Below, piece by piece: positions 8,764 through 17,677 of a stretch of 64,000 bases of DNA. Each line of letters begins with the position of its first letter. Position 1 is the stretch's first letter. The stretch is taken from NCBI RefSeq assembly GCF_900176335.1, contig NZ_FWXW01000004.1, positions 284,714-348,713 on the forward strand, read 5' to 3'. The notes below the pieces were generated by a model, which ran no database searches, was not told the DNA's origin, and worked only from the letters and a program-made list of their open reading frames with translations. A program made the position numbers and the translations under genes. This DNA is from Papillibacter cinnamivorans DSM 12816. GTDB lineage: Bacteria; Bacillota; Clostridia; Oscillospirales; Oscillospiraceae.

Positions 8764-9987
8764 TCAGCAGCTGTATACGCTCTTGGAGGATACCACACGG
8801 GCTTCGTATCCGCCGTCGGCGAGAGCCTGCATGATGGCGTCCTTGTGCTCGTGGCCGAAGGCCTCCAGGGTGACCCGGAGCTCCACGGCGCTTTGCCGGT
8901 TGATGCTGATAAACTGGTTGTGGTCCAATTTTATGATGTTGCCCCGCTGCTCGGCGACGATGCGCGCCACGTTGAGAAGCTCGCCCGGCCGGTCGGGAAG
9001 AAGCACGGAGAAGGTGAAGACCCGGCCCCGGTTGATAAGCCCGTACTGCACCAGAGAGGCCATGGTGATGACGTCCATGTTTCCTCCGCTTAAAAGCGAG
9101 ACCACGTTTTTGCCCTTGGCGTCCAGGTGGTGCAGAGCCGCCACCGACAGCAGCCCCGCGTTTTCCACGATCATCTTGTGGTTTTCCATCACGTCCAGAA
9201 AGGCGTCCACCAGCTCGTCGTCCTCGATGGAGAGGATCTCGTCCACATATTTCTGGATATAGGGGAACACCAGATCTCCCGGCGTTTTCACCGCCACGCC
9301 GTCGGCAATCGTCTCCGCCTTGGGCAGAGAAACCACCTTGCCGGCCCGGACGGAGGCCAGCATGCAGGCTGCTCCCGCGGGTTCCACGCCGATCACCCTC
9401 ACGTTGGGGTTTAAAAGCTTGGAGAGGGTCGCAACCCCCGCGGCCAGACCGCCGCCGCCGATGGGGACAAGGATGATATCCGTGTCCGGCAGGTCCTTGA
9501 AGATCTCATAGGCGATGGTGCCCTGCCCCGTGGCCACGGTGAGATCGTTGAAGGGAGGAATGTAGGTGAGGCCCCGCTCCTCCGAAAGCGCCATGGCACA
9601 GGCGGCCGCGTCGTCAAAACTGCCGCCCTCCAGGATGACGTTGGCGCCGTACTCTTTTGTGCGGTTCACCTTCATGAGGGGCGTGGTGGTGGGCATGACG
9701 ATGGTGGCATCAATCCCGCTTACCTGGGCGGCGTAGGCCACGCCCTGGGCGTGGTTCCCCGCCGAAGCGGTAATGAGCCCGCGGCGCTTCTGTTCCTCCG
9801 GAAGCGTGCTGATCTTGTAATACGCTCCCCGGATCTTGTAGGCACCCGTGACCTGCAGGTTTTCGGGCTTCAGGTACACGTTGTTGCCCGTTGCCTGAGA
9901 GAAGTACTTGCTGTAGACCAAATCGGTTTTCAGCAGCACTCCGGACAATGTCGCCCTGGCTTCCTTGAATTTTTCCAGCGTCATCAT
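8764..9987 (-). CDS. ilvA: Threonine ammonia-lyase with C-terminal ACT domain
   Basis: 407 residues. The fold-type II PLP enzyme domain carries the Schiff-base lysine in TGAYKIRGA (K51), the ASAGNHAQGVA loop and the phosphate-binding GGGGLAAG near residue 180. The last 80 residues form one ACT domain (FSVLLPDRPGELLNVARIV). It deaminates threonine to 2-oxobutyrate. A single ACT domain and a length near 400 match the TdcB/YbjI-like clostridial type, so the role may be threonine fermentation as well as isoleucine synthesis. AAAGGGG lies upstream of the ATG. It is divergent from the enoyl-CoA hydratase gene. Confidence 0.92.
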   Translation of the reverse strand: MMTLEKFKEARATLSGVLLKTDLVYSKYFSQATGNNVYLKPENLQVTGAYKIRGAYYKISTLPEEQKRRGLITASAGNHAQGVAYAAQVSGIDATIVMPTTTPLMKVNRTKEYGANVILEGGSFDDAAACAMALSEERGLTYIPPFNDLTVATGQGTIAYEIFKDLPDTDIILVPIGGGGLAAGVATLSKLLNPNVRVIGVEPAGAACMLASVRAGKVVSLPKAETIADGVAVKTPGDLVFPYIQKYVDEILSIEDDELVDAFLDVMENHKMIVENAGLLSVAALHHLDAKGKNVVSLLSGGNMDVITMASLVQYGLINRGRVFTFSVLLPDRPGELLNVARIVAEQRGNIIKLDHNQFISINRQSAVELRVTLEAFGHEHKDAIMQALADGGYEARVVSSKSVYSC

Positions 9988-10159
9988 GCCAAAGTCCCCT
10001 TTGTAATATTACTCAATTCTAATATGATATGCGAAAAACCGGCTCTTGTCAACGCACAGACCCGTTGGAACGCACGGAAAGAGAGGTTTTTCCGGGAAAA
10101 GGCGGCAGGGCCCGCCGGATGTATATATATGACGATACGGTTTTCGCGATTGTGTTTTC

Positions 10160-10186
10160 TTGACAGCCCGTCTGTCAGGATATACT
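10160..10186 (+). promoter_or_regulatory. Promoter with overlapping palindrome for the enoyl-CoA hydratase gene
   Basis: TTGACA at 10160-10165 and TATACT at 10181-10186 (15-base spacer; TACTAT two bases further gives 17). The spacer holds TGACAG/CTGTCA arms (10161-10166 and 10172-10177) separated by 5 bases, placed where a repressor would block polymerase. The regulator is unknown. Confidence 0.6.
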
Positions 10187-10238
10187 ATTAAAAAAGAATC
10201 AAACTGCCGGAATGCCGAATCGACGAAGGAGGATAAAA

Positions 10239-11015
10239 ATGGAGTATAAAACGATCCTTACGAGCAAGAAGGAGCATATCGCCACCATTACCCTCAACCG
10301 GCCCGAGAGCCTGAACACCTTTTCCCTGGAGATGGCGGTGGAGCTGGACGCCGCCTTATGGGAGGCGGACAGGGATGACGACGTGTATGTGGTAATCCTC
10401 AACGGCGCGGGAAAAGGCTTCTGCGCGGGCATCGACGTGAATATGATGAAGGGCCATTCGGCGGCCGAGCTTTACTGGTTCACCGGCCCCACCCAGGAGG
10501 CGAGCCTCACCATGTCCCGGATGGTAAAGCCGGTGATCGCCTCGGTACATAAAATCGCCGTTGCCAACGGGGCCGGGCTTGTGGCCTCGGCGGACCTCGC
10601 CGTCGCCGCCCGGAGCACCCGGTTCGGCACCACCGCGGTGAACGTGGGCCTGTTCTGCATGGGCCCCGCCATACCCCTGTCCAAGAGCGTGGGCCGCAAA
10701 CGGGCCCTGGAGCTTTTGTTCACCGGGGACATCATCGACGCGGAGGAGGCCCTTCGCATCGGCCTCATCAATAAGGTGGTGGACGACGACAAGCTGGAGG
10801 AGGAAACCTGGAAACTGGCTAAAAAGATCGCCGCCAAGAGTCCCCTGGGCGTCCAGATGGGCAAGCGCACCTTTTACGCCTGCGCCGACCTGGAGTATTC
10901 CAAGGCCTACGACATGGCCAACGGCCAGTTCGCCATCCTGGGCAGCACCGAGGACGCCACCGAGGGCATCGACGCCTTCTTAAACCGCCGCGAGCCCAAT
11001 TTTAAGCTGAAATAA
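10239..11015 (+). CDS. Enoyl-CoA hydratase/isomerase (crotonase) family protein
   Basis: 258 residues, normal for the family. The N-terminus has the crotonase signature TITLNRPESLNTFSLEM. The first oxyanion-hole loop is GAGKGFCAGIDVNMM and the second lies around VANGAGLVASADLAVAA. The two catalytic glutamates of classical enoyl-CoA hydratase are not obvious (the second site reads CMGPAIPLSKSVG), so isomerase, hydrolase or another crotonase activity is possible. AAGGAGG sits 7 bases before the ATG at 10239. It is flanked by its own promoter and a strong terminator, so it is probably monocistronic. Confidence 0.88.
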   Translation: MEYKTILTSKKEHIATITLNRPESLNTFSLEMAVELDAALWEADRDDDVYVVILNGAGKGFCAGIDVNMMKGHSAAELYWFTGPTQEASLTMSRMVKPVIASVHKIAVANGAGLVASADLAVAARSTRFGTTAVNVGLFCMGPAIPLSKSVGRKRALELLFTGDIIDAEEALRIGLINKVVDDDKLEEETWKLAKKIAAKSPLGVQMGKRTFYACADLEYSKAYDMANGQFAILGSTEDATEGIDAFLNRREPNFKLK

Positions 11016-11023
11016 AGATAAAT

Positions 11024-11062
11024 AAAACCAGGGGGACAGTCAAAGACTGTCCCCCTGGTTTT
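11024..11062. terminator. Strong bidirectional terminator
   Basis: Perfect 17-bp stem (11024-11040 with 11046-11062, loop CAAAG) ending in TTTTATTT on the plus strand and TTTTATTTAT on the minus strand. It ends the enoyl-CoA hydratase transcript. Confidence 0.92.
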
Positions 11063-11110
11063 ATTTCTGGATTTAATACAGTGGGCCGTCCTTCGGAATA
11101 TGCTTACTGG

Positions 11111-11773
11111 AGCTCGAACGGGAGCTGCGCGCTCCCCGCTGGGGGTAACTTTTTGTTTCTGCAAAAAGTCACCAAAAACAGACCAAGGGGTTCCGACCCC
11201 TTGGATTCCCATAGGAGGGCTCTGCGGTAAACGCGCCTCCGGAAAGCCCCGGCCGTTGGCAGAATGAACCGCACGAGCAGCTCAAAAGGAGAAACTTTGT
11301 TTAAAACCCGCAACCGGCCTTCCAACAACCGGTTCCAGCGGCTCAGAAAATCTGAAAAAACATGCTGCTCCCAACGTTGAAGAGATTTTCCTGGCAAGGG
11401 ACGTACCTTTTCAGTTAACATAATACATATAACAACTGGCGGGATCATTAAAATCCTGACATGTCCCAGAGCCGGAAATTTGAAAAAGCCGATCATCTTA
11501 AACGTCGCGCGAAATACGTTTTCGAAGACTAAATAAGCCCCACAAGCCAAAACCCAGAGAGCCCCGATTGCGGGCTGAAAAATGGACTTCTTGCCACAGA
11601 GCTGTCCGTGCGTTCGAAACTGCCGATAGTCAATTACTAGCTAAGAGCGTCTACCGGAGCACCCTCCCCATGGAGATCCAAGAGGCCGGAGCCTCTTGGC
11701 ATCCTTTTGGTGACTTTTCCTATGCAGGAAAAGTTACCCCCAGCGGGGAGCGCGCAGCTCCCGTTTGAACCCC
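11111..11773. repeat. Unit bounded by two long imperfect inverted repeats
   Basis: About 125 bases at 11111-11236 reappear inverted at 11645-11773. Both arms contain the order GGGAGCTGCGCGCTCCCC, then a GTAACTTTT/AAAAGTCAC hairpin, then a CCAAG(G/A)GG hairpin. The 400 bases inside have only unconvincing frames. The layout suggests a non-autonomous mobile element or a dispersed hairpin repeat; no transposase is present. The stretch 11063-11819 has no gene I can support. Confidence 0.6.
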
Positions 11774-11819
11774 GTTCGGAATAAAGAACATCTTGAAACT
11801 CAGCGGTATAATATTATTT

Positions 11820-12806
11820 TTATCCCCCATATCCCTCGGGATGAGCCTCATGCCACCGCCAGGCGTCGGCGATGATCTCTTCGATATCCGGATGCTTCGG
11901 CTTCCAGCCCAGGACCTTTTCCGCCTTTTCGCTGGAGGCCACCAGGACGGCGGGATCTCCCGGGCGGCGGGGCGCCTCGCTCACGGGGATGGGTTTTCCC
12001 GTGACGCGCCGGGCGGCCTCGATGATCTCCCGGTTGGAAAAGCCCCGGCCGTTTCCCAGGTTGAAGGCGGCGCTGGGGTTTCCCGCCTCCAGGTATTGAA
12101 GGGCCAGGAAATGGGCGTCCACCAGGTCTTCCACGTGGATGTAGTCCCGCACGCAGGTCCCGTCTGGGGTGGGATAATCGGTCCCGAATAAGGTGAGGCT
12201 CTCCCGCTTTCCCTGGGCGGCGGCCAGGACCAGGGGAATGAGATGGGTCTCCGGCCGGTGATCCTCCCCGATGCCTCCGTCCTCCCGGGCGCCGGCAACG
12301 TTAAAGTACCGCAGTGCCGCGTATTTGAGGCCGTGGGCGGCATCGAACCAGCGGAGCATCTCTTCCACGATGAGCTTGCTCTGCCCGTAAGGGTTGGTGG
12401 GGCTTTTCGGGTGCTCCTCGCCGATGGGGACCCTCTCGGGCTCCCCGTAGACCGCGGCGGTGGAGGAAAAGACCAGGCGGCGCACCCCAAACTCCGCCAT
12501 GGTCTCCAGAAGGGACAGCCCCGCCATGCAGTTGTTGCGGAAGTATTTTTCCGGCACGGTCATGCTCTCCCCCACCAGAGAAAAGGCGGCGAAATGGATG
12601 ACCGCGTCGATTTGCTCCTTTTCAAACACGCTCCGGAGAAAGGCCCGGTCGCCCACGTCTCCCACGTAAAGCCGGCCGCCCGACAGGGCCTCTTTATGCC
12701 CCTTGGAAAGATTGTCCACCACCACGGCGTCGCCGCCGCGGCGGGAAAGCGCAGAGACGCAGTGGCTGCCGATATAGCCCGCGCCTCCGGTAATGAGTAT
12801 CGACAT
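11820..12806 (-). CDS. galE: UDP-glucose 4-epimerase
   Basis: 328 residues. An extended SDR fold is visible, with NAD motif GGAGYIGSH (7-15), a VVDNLSKGHKEAL strand, catalytic Ser-Thr in FSSTAAVYG and the YGQSK tyrosine-lysine pair. Downstream are ALRYFNVAGA and the C-terminal substrate region VRDYIHVEDLVDAH. It interconverts UDP-glucose and UDP-galactose for sugar use and envelope polysaccharides. GGGAGG precedes the ATG. It starts 26 bases after the esterase gene on the same strand, so the two are probably an operon. Confidence 0.95.
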   Translation of the reverse strand: MSILITGGAGYIGSHCVSALSRRGGDAVVVDNLSKGHKEALSGGRLYVGDVGDRAFLRSVFEKEQIDAVIHFAAFSLVGESMTVPEKYFRNNCMAGLSLLETMAEFGVRRLVFSSTAAVYGEPERVPIGEEHPKSPTNPYGQSKLIVEEMLRWFDAAHGLKYAALRYFNVAGAREDGGIGEDHRPETHLIPLVLAAAQGKRESLTLFGTDYPTPDGTCVRDYIHVEDLVDAHFLALQYLEAGNPSAAFNLGNGRGFSNREIIEAARRVTGKPIPVSEAPRRPGDPAVLVASSEKAEKVLGWKPKHPDIEEIIADAWRWHEAHPEGYGG

Positions 12807-12832
12807 GGTTTAGCCTCCCGTTTGTATCAATA

Positions 12833-13789
12833 TTACAGGTCCAGAAGAAAGCGCCCGATGCTGGAAACGGCCTCCCCCGCCTTTTTAATGGGGAACATCT
12901 GGAAGAGATGCCACATGCCCTCCCAGACCTCCAGGCGGCAGGGCACCTGGGCCTGGAGCAGGCGCTCGTGAAGCAGAATCGAGTCGCTGTACAGGATCTC
13001 GTTTTCCCCCACCTGTAGAAAGACCGGCGGGAATCCCGTGAAATCCCCGAAAAGGGGAGAGACCAGGGGGTCCTTCAGGTCGTGCCCCCGGGTATAGGCC
13101 CGGACTGCGGAGGCAAGATAATCATTGGTGAGCATGGGGTCGATTTCGGCCCGTTCCTTCCGGGACTCTCCGGAGCCGGTGAGATCCGTCCAGGGAGACA
13201 TGCAGATGAGCGCCCGGGGGAGTTTCCGTCCCTGCTGCCGGAGCTTGTGTGTAAGGGCGAGGGTCAGGTTGCCCCCCGCCGACTCCCCGGCCACCACCAC
13301 CCGCCCGGCCCCGTAGCCCAGGTACATGAGATGGTCCCAGGCCCGCAGGACATCCTCCAGCTGGGTGGGGAAGGAAAACTCCGGGGCCAGCCGGTATTCG
13401 AAGAGCAGAACGTCGAAACCCGTGGCCGAGGCAAGCTTCGAGGCCAGGATCCGGGCGTAGCTCAGTCCGCCGCTTAAAAAACCGCCCCCGTGGCAGTATA
13501 AAATGGCGTTCTTGCGGCTGTGGCCCCGCTCCGGGCGGATCCAGGCCGCGGGCATCCCGTCGATGTCGAAGGGCTGATACTGCATCCCCAGCATGGGGGA
13601 GACCAGCTTGCCCAGAAGGCGCTGGGCCTGGCGCTGGCGCTCGAGGCCCATGTCGTCGATGGCGCTGTGCACGTTGCGAAGGGCGGCCATGATGGGCTGG
13701 AGCTTCTTTTCTCCCATTTGTTCCTTGTCGGTGGCTTTATCCTGCAGGACTTTGAAACCAAATCCCTCGGGAAACCAGCGGCTGCTCAT
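12833..13789 (-). CDS. Alpha/beta hydrolase, hormone-sensitive-lipase (esterase) family
   Basis: 318 residues. The HSL-family oxyanion motif CHGGGFLSGG is followed by the nucleophile elbow GESAGGN (GxSxGG), then an aspartate region (DPLVSPLFGDFTG) and the histidine near WEGMWHLFQ. Such enzymes hydrolyse short-chain carboxyl esters. The start at 13789 has AGGAGGT upstream; a longer TTG-initiated frame to 13846 does not. It is divergent from an acyltransferase gene and is the first gene of a likely operon with galE. Esterase, acyltransferase and zinc-ribbon membrane protein sit together here, suggesting a linked role in acyl-ester metabolism (inference). Confidence 0.88.
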   Translation of the reverse strand: MSSRWFPEGFGFKVLQDKATDKEQMGEKKLQPIMAALRNVHSAIDDMGLERQRQAQRLLGKLVSPMLGMQYQPFDIDGMPAAWIRPERGHSRKNAILYCHGGGFLSGGLSYARILASKLASATGFDVLLFEYRLAPEFSFPTQLEDVLRAWDHLMYLGYGAGRVVVAGESAGGNLTLALTHKLRQQGRKLPRALICMSPWTDLTGSGESRKERAEIDPMLTNDYLASAVRAYTRGHDLKDPLVSPLFGDFTGFPPVFLQVGENEILYSDSILLHERLLQAQVPCRLEVWEGMWHLFQMFPIKKAGEAVSSIGRFLLDL

Positions 13790-14084
13790 AAATAACCTCC
13801 TGTGCGCGTATGCGCGCAACCCAAATATAAAATCTCCCACACACAAGGGAGCGGTGCTTTCATTGCGGCCGTGCCGTATTGACGGAAAAGCCGGCGCCCT
13901 CCGGCGGCAGAGTGAAGATCCGCACGGATCTTATCCGTCTGGGGGAGCTCTCTGAAACCCTCGCAGGTATCATACCACATTCCGGAAGAAAATAGAATCA
14001 TTCTGATTTGCCGAATGTTTCTCCGTTTCTCTGGAAAAGCGCGCCTTTCGGCGGCGGAACCTTCGCCTGATTTGCCTGATAATA

Positions 14085-14113
14085 TTGCCTCCGCCGGATG
14101 GCAATGATACAAT
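14085..14113 (+). promoter_or_regulatory. Probable promoter of the acyltransferase operon
   Basis: TTGCCT (14085-14090), 17 bases, TACAAT (14108-14113). Apart from this and a 7-bp AAGATCC/GGATCTT hairpin near 13914-13931, the 393-base divergent region 13790-14182 shows nothing else I can name. Confidence 0.55.
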
Positions 14114-14182
14114 ACTGGTAAATGAGTTATCATACAGACCGGGGAAACGCGCCGGCCCGGTCAAAACAAAGGGGGCGGAAAG

Positions 14183-15499
14183 TTGCAGGAAAAAAACGGA
14201 GCGGAAAAAAGCCGCGGCTGGTATAGGCTGGATAATTCCGCCGCGGTCTATCCCGCTATCCAGCGGGACGATTATTCCGCGATTTACCGGTTTTCCGCGG
14301 TGATGAAAAAACGAGTCGACCCCGCGCTTCTTCAGCGGGCAGTGGACCTCACGATGCCGAGATTTCCCGTTTTCAACGTGTGCATAAAAAAAGGGGTGTT
14401 CTGGTATTATCTCGAGCCGAACCTCAAGCCCGGCCCCTTTGTCAAGCCGGATATAGCCAATCCCTGCATGCCCGTGCGGTTCCGGGAGGATAACGGGTAT
14501 CTGCTGAGAATCTATTTTTATGAAAAACGCATTTCCGTCGAGATGTACCATGCCCTTACCGACGGGGCGGGGGCGATGGTGTTTTTAAAGACTCTGCTGG
14601 CCGAGTACCTGCGCCTGCAGGGATATGAGATTCCCTGCACCCTTGGGGTCAAAGACGTAGCCGCGCCCCCGGAAGAGGAGGAAGCCGAGGACGCCTACAT
14701 CCGGTACGCCACCTCCGAGACCCCGCGCGGGATGAAGGAGGACAAGGCTTATCCGGGCCTCGGGACCCGGGCTCCCTTTTATACTCTGAACGTAATTTCG
14801 GGTCTGGTGTCTCTGGACGAGCTCCGCCTGACGGCGAAAAGCTACGGCGCCTCCATCACGGAATACCTTTCGGCGGTCCTTATCCGGGTGCTGCTGGACA
14901 AGCAGAAGCGGGAGCAGCCCCACAGGCTCCGCCCCGTGGCCCTGGCGGTCCCCATCGACCTGCGGAGATTTTTTCCCTCGGACACCCTGCGCAATTTCAT
15001 TCTCAACGTCTGTCCCGCCGTGAACCCCGGCATGGGGGAGTATACCTTCGAGGAAATCGTCCGCCAGGTGCACCATTACATGCGCCTGAACTTAAGCCGC
15101 CAGTACCTGCGCGCCAAGATGACCGGGAATGTGAGGCTCCGCTTCAACCCCTTTGTTTCCCGCATACCCCTGGTGATGAAAAATCCCCTTCTCTATATCA
15201 ATTATCAGAGGATGGGCAACCGGCAGTATTCCGCGACCCTTACCAATCCGGGGGTTTTCCGGGTTCCCGCGGCCATGCGGGAGCACATCCAGAGAGCCGA
15301 GATGATGCTGGGGCAGTCCTTTGCCGCAAGAGCAAACTGCGGCTGCATCAGTTTTGGAAACACGATGGCCATCACCTTTGCCGGCTCCATCGTGGAACCC
15401 GACGTGGAACGGGAATTTTTCCGGCGCCTGGTCCGGGACGGGATTCATGTCCGGGTGGAAAGCAACCGGGAGGAGGGAAACGGATGTCATACTGCGTGA
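14183..15499 (+). CDS. Condensation-domain-like / alcohol acetyltransferase-type protein
   Basis: 438 residues. The HALTDGAGA motif near residue 130 corresponds to the HHxxxDG active site of the BAHD/condensation/alcohol acetyltransferase superfamily. Later regions (VPIDLRRFFPSDTLRNF) fit the second half of the fold. The N-terminal WYRLDNSAAVYPA segment is part of the domain, so the frame must begin upstream of the first ATG (residue 41). The TTG at 14183 with GGGGGCGG just before it is the best start. Substrate unknown. It overlaps the next gene by 16 bases, so the two are translationally coupled. Confidence 0.75.
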   Translation: MQEKNGAEKSRGWYRLDNSAAVYPAIQRDDYSAIYRFSAVMKKRVDPALLQRAVDLTMPRFPVFNVCIKKGVFWYYLEPNLKPGPFVKPDIANPCMPVRFREDNGYLLRIYFYEKRISVEMYHALTDGAGAMVFLKTLLAEYLRLQGYEIPCTLGVKDVAAPPEEEEAEDAYIRYATSETPRGMKEDKAYPGLGTRAPFYTLNVISGLVSLDELRLTAKSYGASITEYLSAVLIRVLLDKQKREQPHRLRPVALAVPIDLRRFFPSDTLRNFILNVCPAVNPGMGEYTFEEIVRQVHHYMRLNLSRQYLRAKMTGNVRLRFNPFVSRIPLVMKNPLLYINYQRMGNRQYSATLTNPGVFRVPAAMREHIQRAEMMLGQSFAARANCGCISFGNTMAITFAGSIVEPDVEREFFRRLVRDGIHVRVESNREEGNGCHTA

Positions 15500-16191
15500 A
15501 CTGCGGCGTGGAGCTCCACGAAACGGCGGGGGAATGCCCCCTGTGCAAAACCCCCGTCCGCAATCCCAAGTGCCCCGCGGACACGGTTTCCCCGAAGCCC
15601 TATCCCGCGGACAAAGGGGAGGTTCCCCCCGTGAGCCGGCGGGAGATCGCCCTTATTGTCAGCGCGATGCTCGCCTCGGTCTCGGCGGCCTGCGGCCTTT
15701 TAAACCTTCTTGTGCTCAATCCAGGACGCGGCTGGTCCTTGTATATCATCGGCGCCTGCGTCATGCTCTGGGTGATTCTGGTGCCCCCCTTCCTCACCCG
15801 CCGGGCCCGGGGGCTGCCGCACATTCTCATGGACGGCTGCGCAGTCGCCCTCTATGTGGGGCTCATATCGTTGGATCTCCGGGGCGCAGACTGGTATACG
15901 GCGGTGGCCCTTCCCCTCATCGGGGGGGCGATGGTGTTCGTATCCTTGCTCTACCTGCTGCTGCACCGCCGCCGCCGGTCGCTGCTTACCGGCATTATTT
16001 CCTATATCGGCGCCGCGGGGGTCTATTCTTTGGGGGTGGAATGGATCCTGGACCGGTATCTGATAGAAAGCCCCGGCGTCAGCTGGTCCTTGGTGGTGTG
16101 CACCATCTGTGCCGCCCTCATGATCCCCCTGATCGTCGTACGCCGCCGCCCCGCCCTCCGGGAAGAGGCGCGGCGAAGATTCCATGTCTGA
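15484..16191 (+). CDS. Zinc-ribbon membrane protein (DUF6320-like)
   Basis: 235 residues. An N-terminal zinc ribbon, CVNCGVELHETAGECPLC (about 4-21), is joined to five or six membrane segments, for example IALIVSAMLASVSAACGLL. The C-terminus is basic (RRRPALREEARRRF). GGAGG lies 7 bases before the ATG inside the end of the acyltransferase gene. Its biochemical role is not established. The gene is tightly linked to the acyltransferase and close to the divergent esterase, which I believe is a recurring arrangement in Clostridia. Confidence 0.75.
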   Translation: MSYCVNCGVELHETAGECPLCKTPVRNPKCPADTVSPKPYPADKGEVPPVSRREIALIVSAMLASVSAACGLLNLLVLNPGRGWSLYIIGACVMLWVILVPPFLTRRARGLPHILMDGCAVALYVGLISLDLRGADWYTAVALPLIGGAMVFVSLLYLLLHRRRRSLLTGIISYIGAAGVYSLGVEWILDRYLIESPGVSWSLVVCTICAALMIPLIVVRRRPALREEARRRFHV

Positions 16192-16229
16192 AAAAGCGTG
16201 CATAATATGCATATTATAATGAATATACA

Positions 16230-16388
16230 TGAATATATTCATCTGGGAATGGAGGAATAAGCATTATATACAAGAATATATGATGTAAAATAAGAAAGTT
16301 CGGCTTGCATAATCATTCACCCTGTGGTATTCTTTTTAAAACGGAGCCATACAGCTGCGGTTCCCCGCCGCCCGCGGCGGGGACTGTA
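16230..16388 (+). promoter_or_regulatory. Promoter, ArgR-like boxes and leader hairpin of the arginine operon
   Basis: TTGCAT (16305-16310), 17 bases, TATTCT (16328-16333) form the promoter. An ARG-box-like sequence TGCATAATCATTCA (16306-16319) overlaps the -35 region. A perfect palindrome TGAATATATTCA lies at 16230-16241. Between promoter and argG a hairpin occupies 16350-16388 (8-bp GC stem 16363-16370 with 16375-16382, outer TACAG/CTGTA arms) without a U-tract. This suggests repression by an ArgR/AhrC protein in arginine excess. Its gene is not in the window. Confidence 0.6.
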
Positions 16389-16432
16389 AATTCCGATAGA
16401 ACTTGCCGCTGCGGCGGCGGAATGGAGCAAAC

Positions 16433-17653
16433 ATGAAACAGATCAAAAAAGCCGTTCTGGCGTATTCCGGAGGACTGGATACCTCCATCATCATCCCATG
16501 GCTGAAGGAAAATTACGGCTGCGAGGTGATCGCCGTCTCCGCCGACGTGGGCCAGGGGGACGAACTGGAGGGCCTGGAGCAGAAAGCTTTGAAAACCGGA
16601 GCCTCCAAGCTCTACATTCTGGACCTGGTGGACGAGTTTGTTAACGACTACATCATCCCCACCATGAAGGCGGGAGCGGTGTACGAGGACGGGTACCTCC
16701 TGGGTACCTCCTTCGCCCGGCCCATCATCGCCAAAAAGATAGTGGAGATCGCCAAGGCCGAGGGAGCCGACGCCATCGTCCACGGCTGCACGGGGAAGGG
16801 AAACGACCAGGTGCGCTTTGAGCTTACCATCAAGGCCTTCGCCCCCGAGATGACCATCATTGCTCCCTGGCGCATCTGGGATCTCAAAAGCCGCGACGAT
16901 GAGATCGACTACGCCGAGGCCCACAACATACCCCTGAAGATCAACCGCGAGACCAACTATTCCAAGGACAAGAATCTCTGGCATCTGAGCCACGAGGGTT
17001 TGGACCTGGAGGATCCCGGCAACGAGCCGGACCTGGAGTCCATCCTGGAGATGGGCGTGACCCCGGAAGCCGCCCCCGACGAGCCGGCCTATGTCACCGT
17101 TGACTTCGACAAGGGTGTCCCCGTTGCGGTAAACGGGGAGGAGATGAGCGCCACAGAAGTGATTCGGCAGCTCAACGTTCTCGGCGGGGCCAACGGCGTG
17201 GGGATTCAGGACCTGGTGGAAAACCGCCTGGTGGGCATGAAGAGCCGCGGCGTGTACGAGACTCCCGGCGGCACCATTCTCTACCGGGCCCATACCGTCC
17301 TGGAGACCATCACCCTGGACAAGGAGACCCTCCGGGTGAAAACCCAGCTGGCCCAGAAATACGCCGACCTGGTTTACAACGGCCAGTGGTTCACCCCCCT
17401 GCGGGAGGCCCTGGATGCCTTTGTGGATAAGACCCAGCAAACCGTCACCGGCACGGTGCGTCTGAAGCTCTATAAGGGCAACGTCATGAACGCCGGCGTC
17501 TGGTCCCCCTATTCCCTCTACAGCGAGTCGGTGGCCACCTTCGGGGAGAGCGATTATAACCAGAAGGATTCCGAGGGCTTTATAAACCTCTTCGGCCTTC
17601 CGATCAAGGTGAAGGCGACCCTGGACGCTCAGCGGGAAGACGCCGTAAAATAA
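16433..17653 (+). CDS. argG: Argininosuccinate synthase
   Basis: 406 residues. It joins citrulline and aspartate at the cost of ATP. The ATP pyrophosphatase loop is AYSGGLDTS (about 10-18). [14 protein letters not shown] and [19 protein letters not shown] are hallmark substrate-binding stretches. The start at 16433 has GGAG seven bases upstream; an in-frame codon 30 bases earlier has no ribosome site. It is the first gene of the arg operon, with argH 24 bases behind. Confidence 0.97.
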   Translation: MKQIKKAVLAYSGGLDTSIIIPWLKENYGCEVIAVSADVGQGDELEGLEQKALKTGASKLYILDLVDEFVNDYIIPTMKAGAVYEDGYLLGTSFARPIIAKKIVEIAKAEGADAIVHGCTGKGNDQVRFELTIKAFAPEMTIIAPWRIWDLKSRDDEIDYAEAHNIPLKINRETNYSKDKNLWHLSHEGLDLEDPGNEPDLESILEMGVTPEAAPDEPAYVTVDFDKGVPVAVNGEEMSATEVIRQLNVLGGANGVGIQDLVENRLVGMKSRGVYETPGGTILYRAHTVLETITLDKETLRVKTQLAQKYADLVYNGQWFTPLREALDAFVDKTQQTVTGTVRLKLYKGNVMNAGVWSPYSLYSESVATFGESDYNQKDSEGFINLFGLPIKVKATLDAQREDAVK

Positions 17654-17677
17654 TACATCCCCAAAAGGAGAGCGCAT

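Noticed and set aside
11104..11550. Minus-strand frame of 148 codons inside the inverted-repeat unit
   Set aside because: Its C-terminal half is the translation of the repeat arm itself, and no ribosome site or family motif is present.
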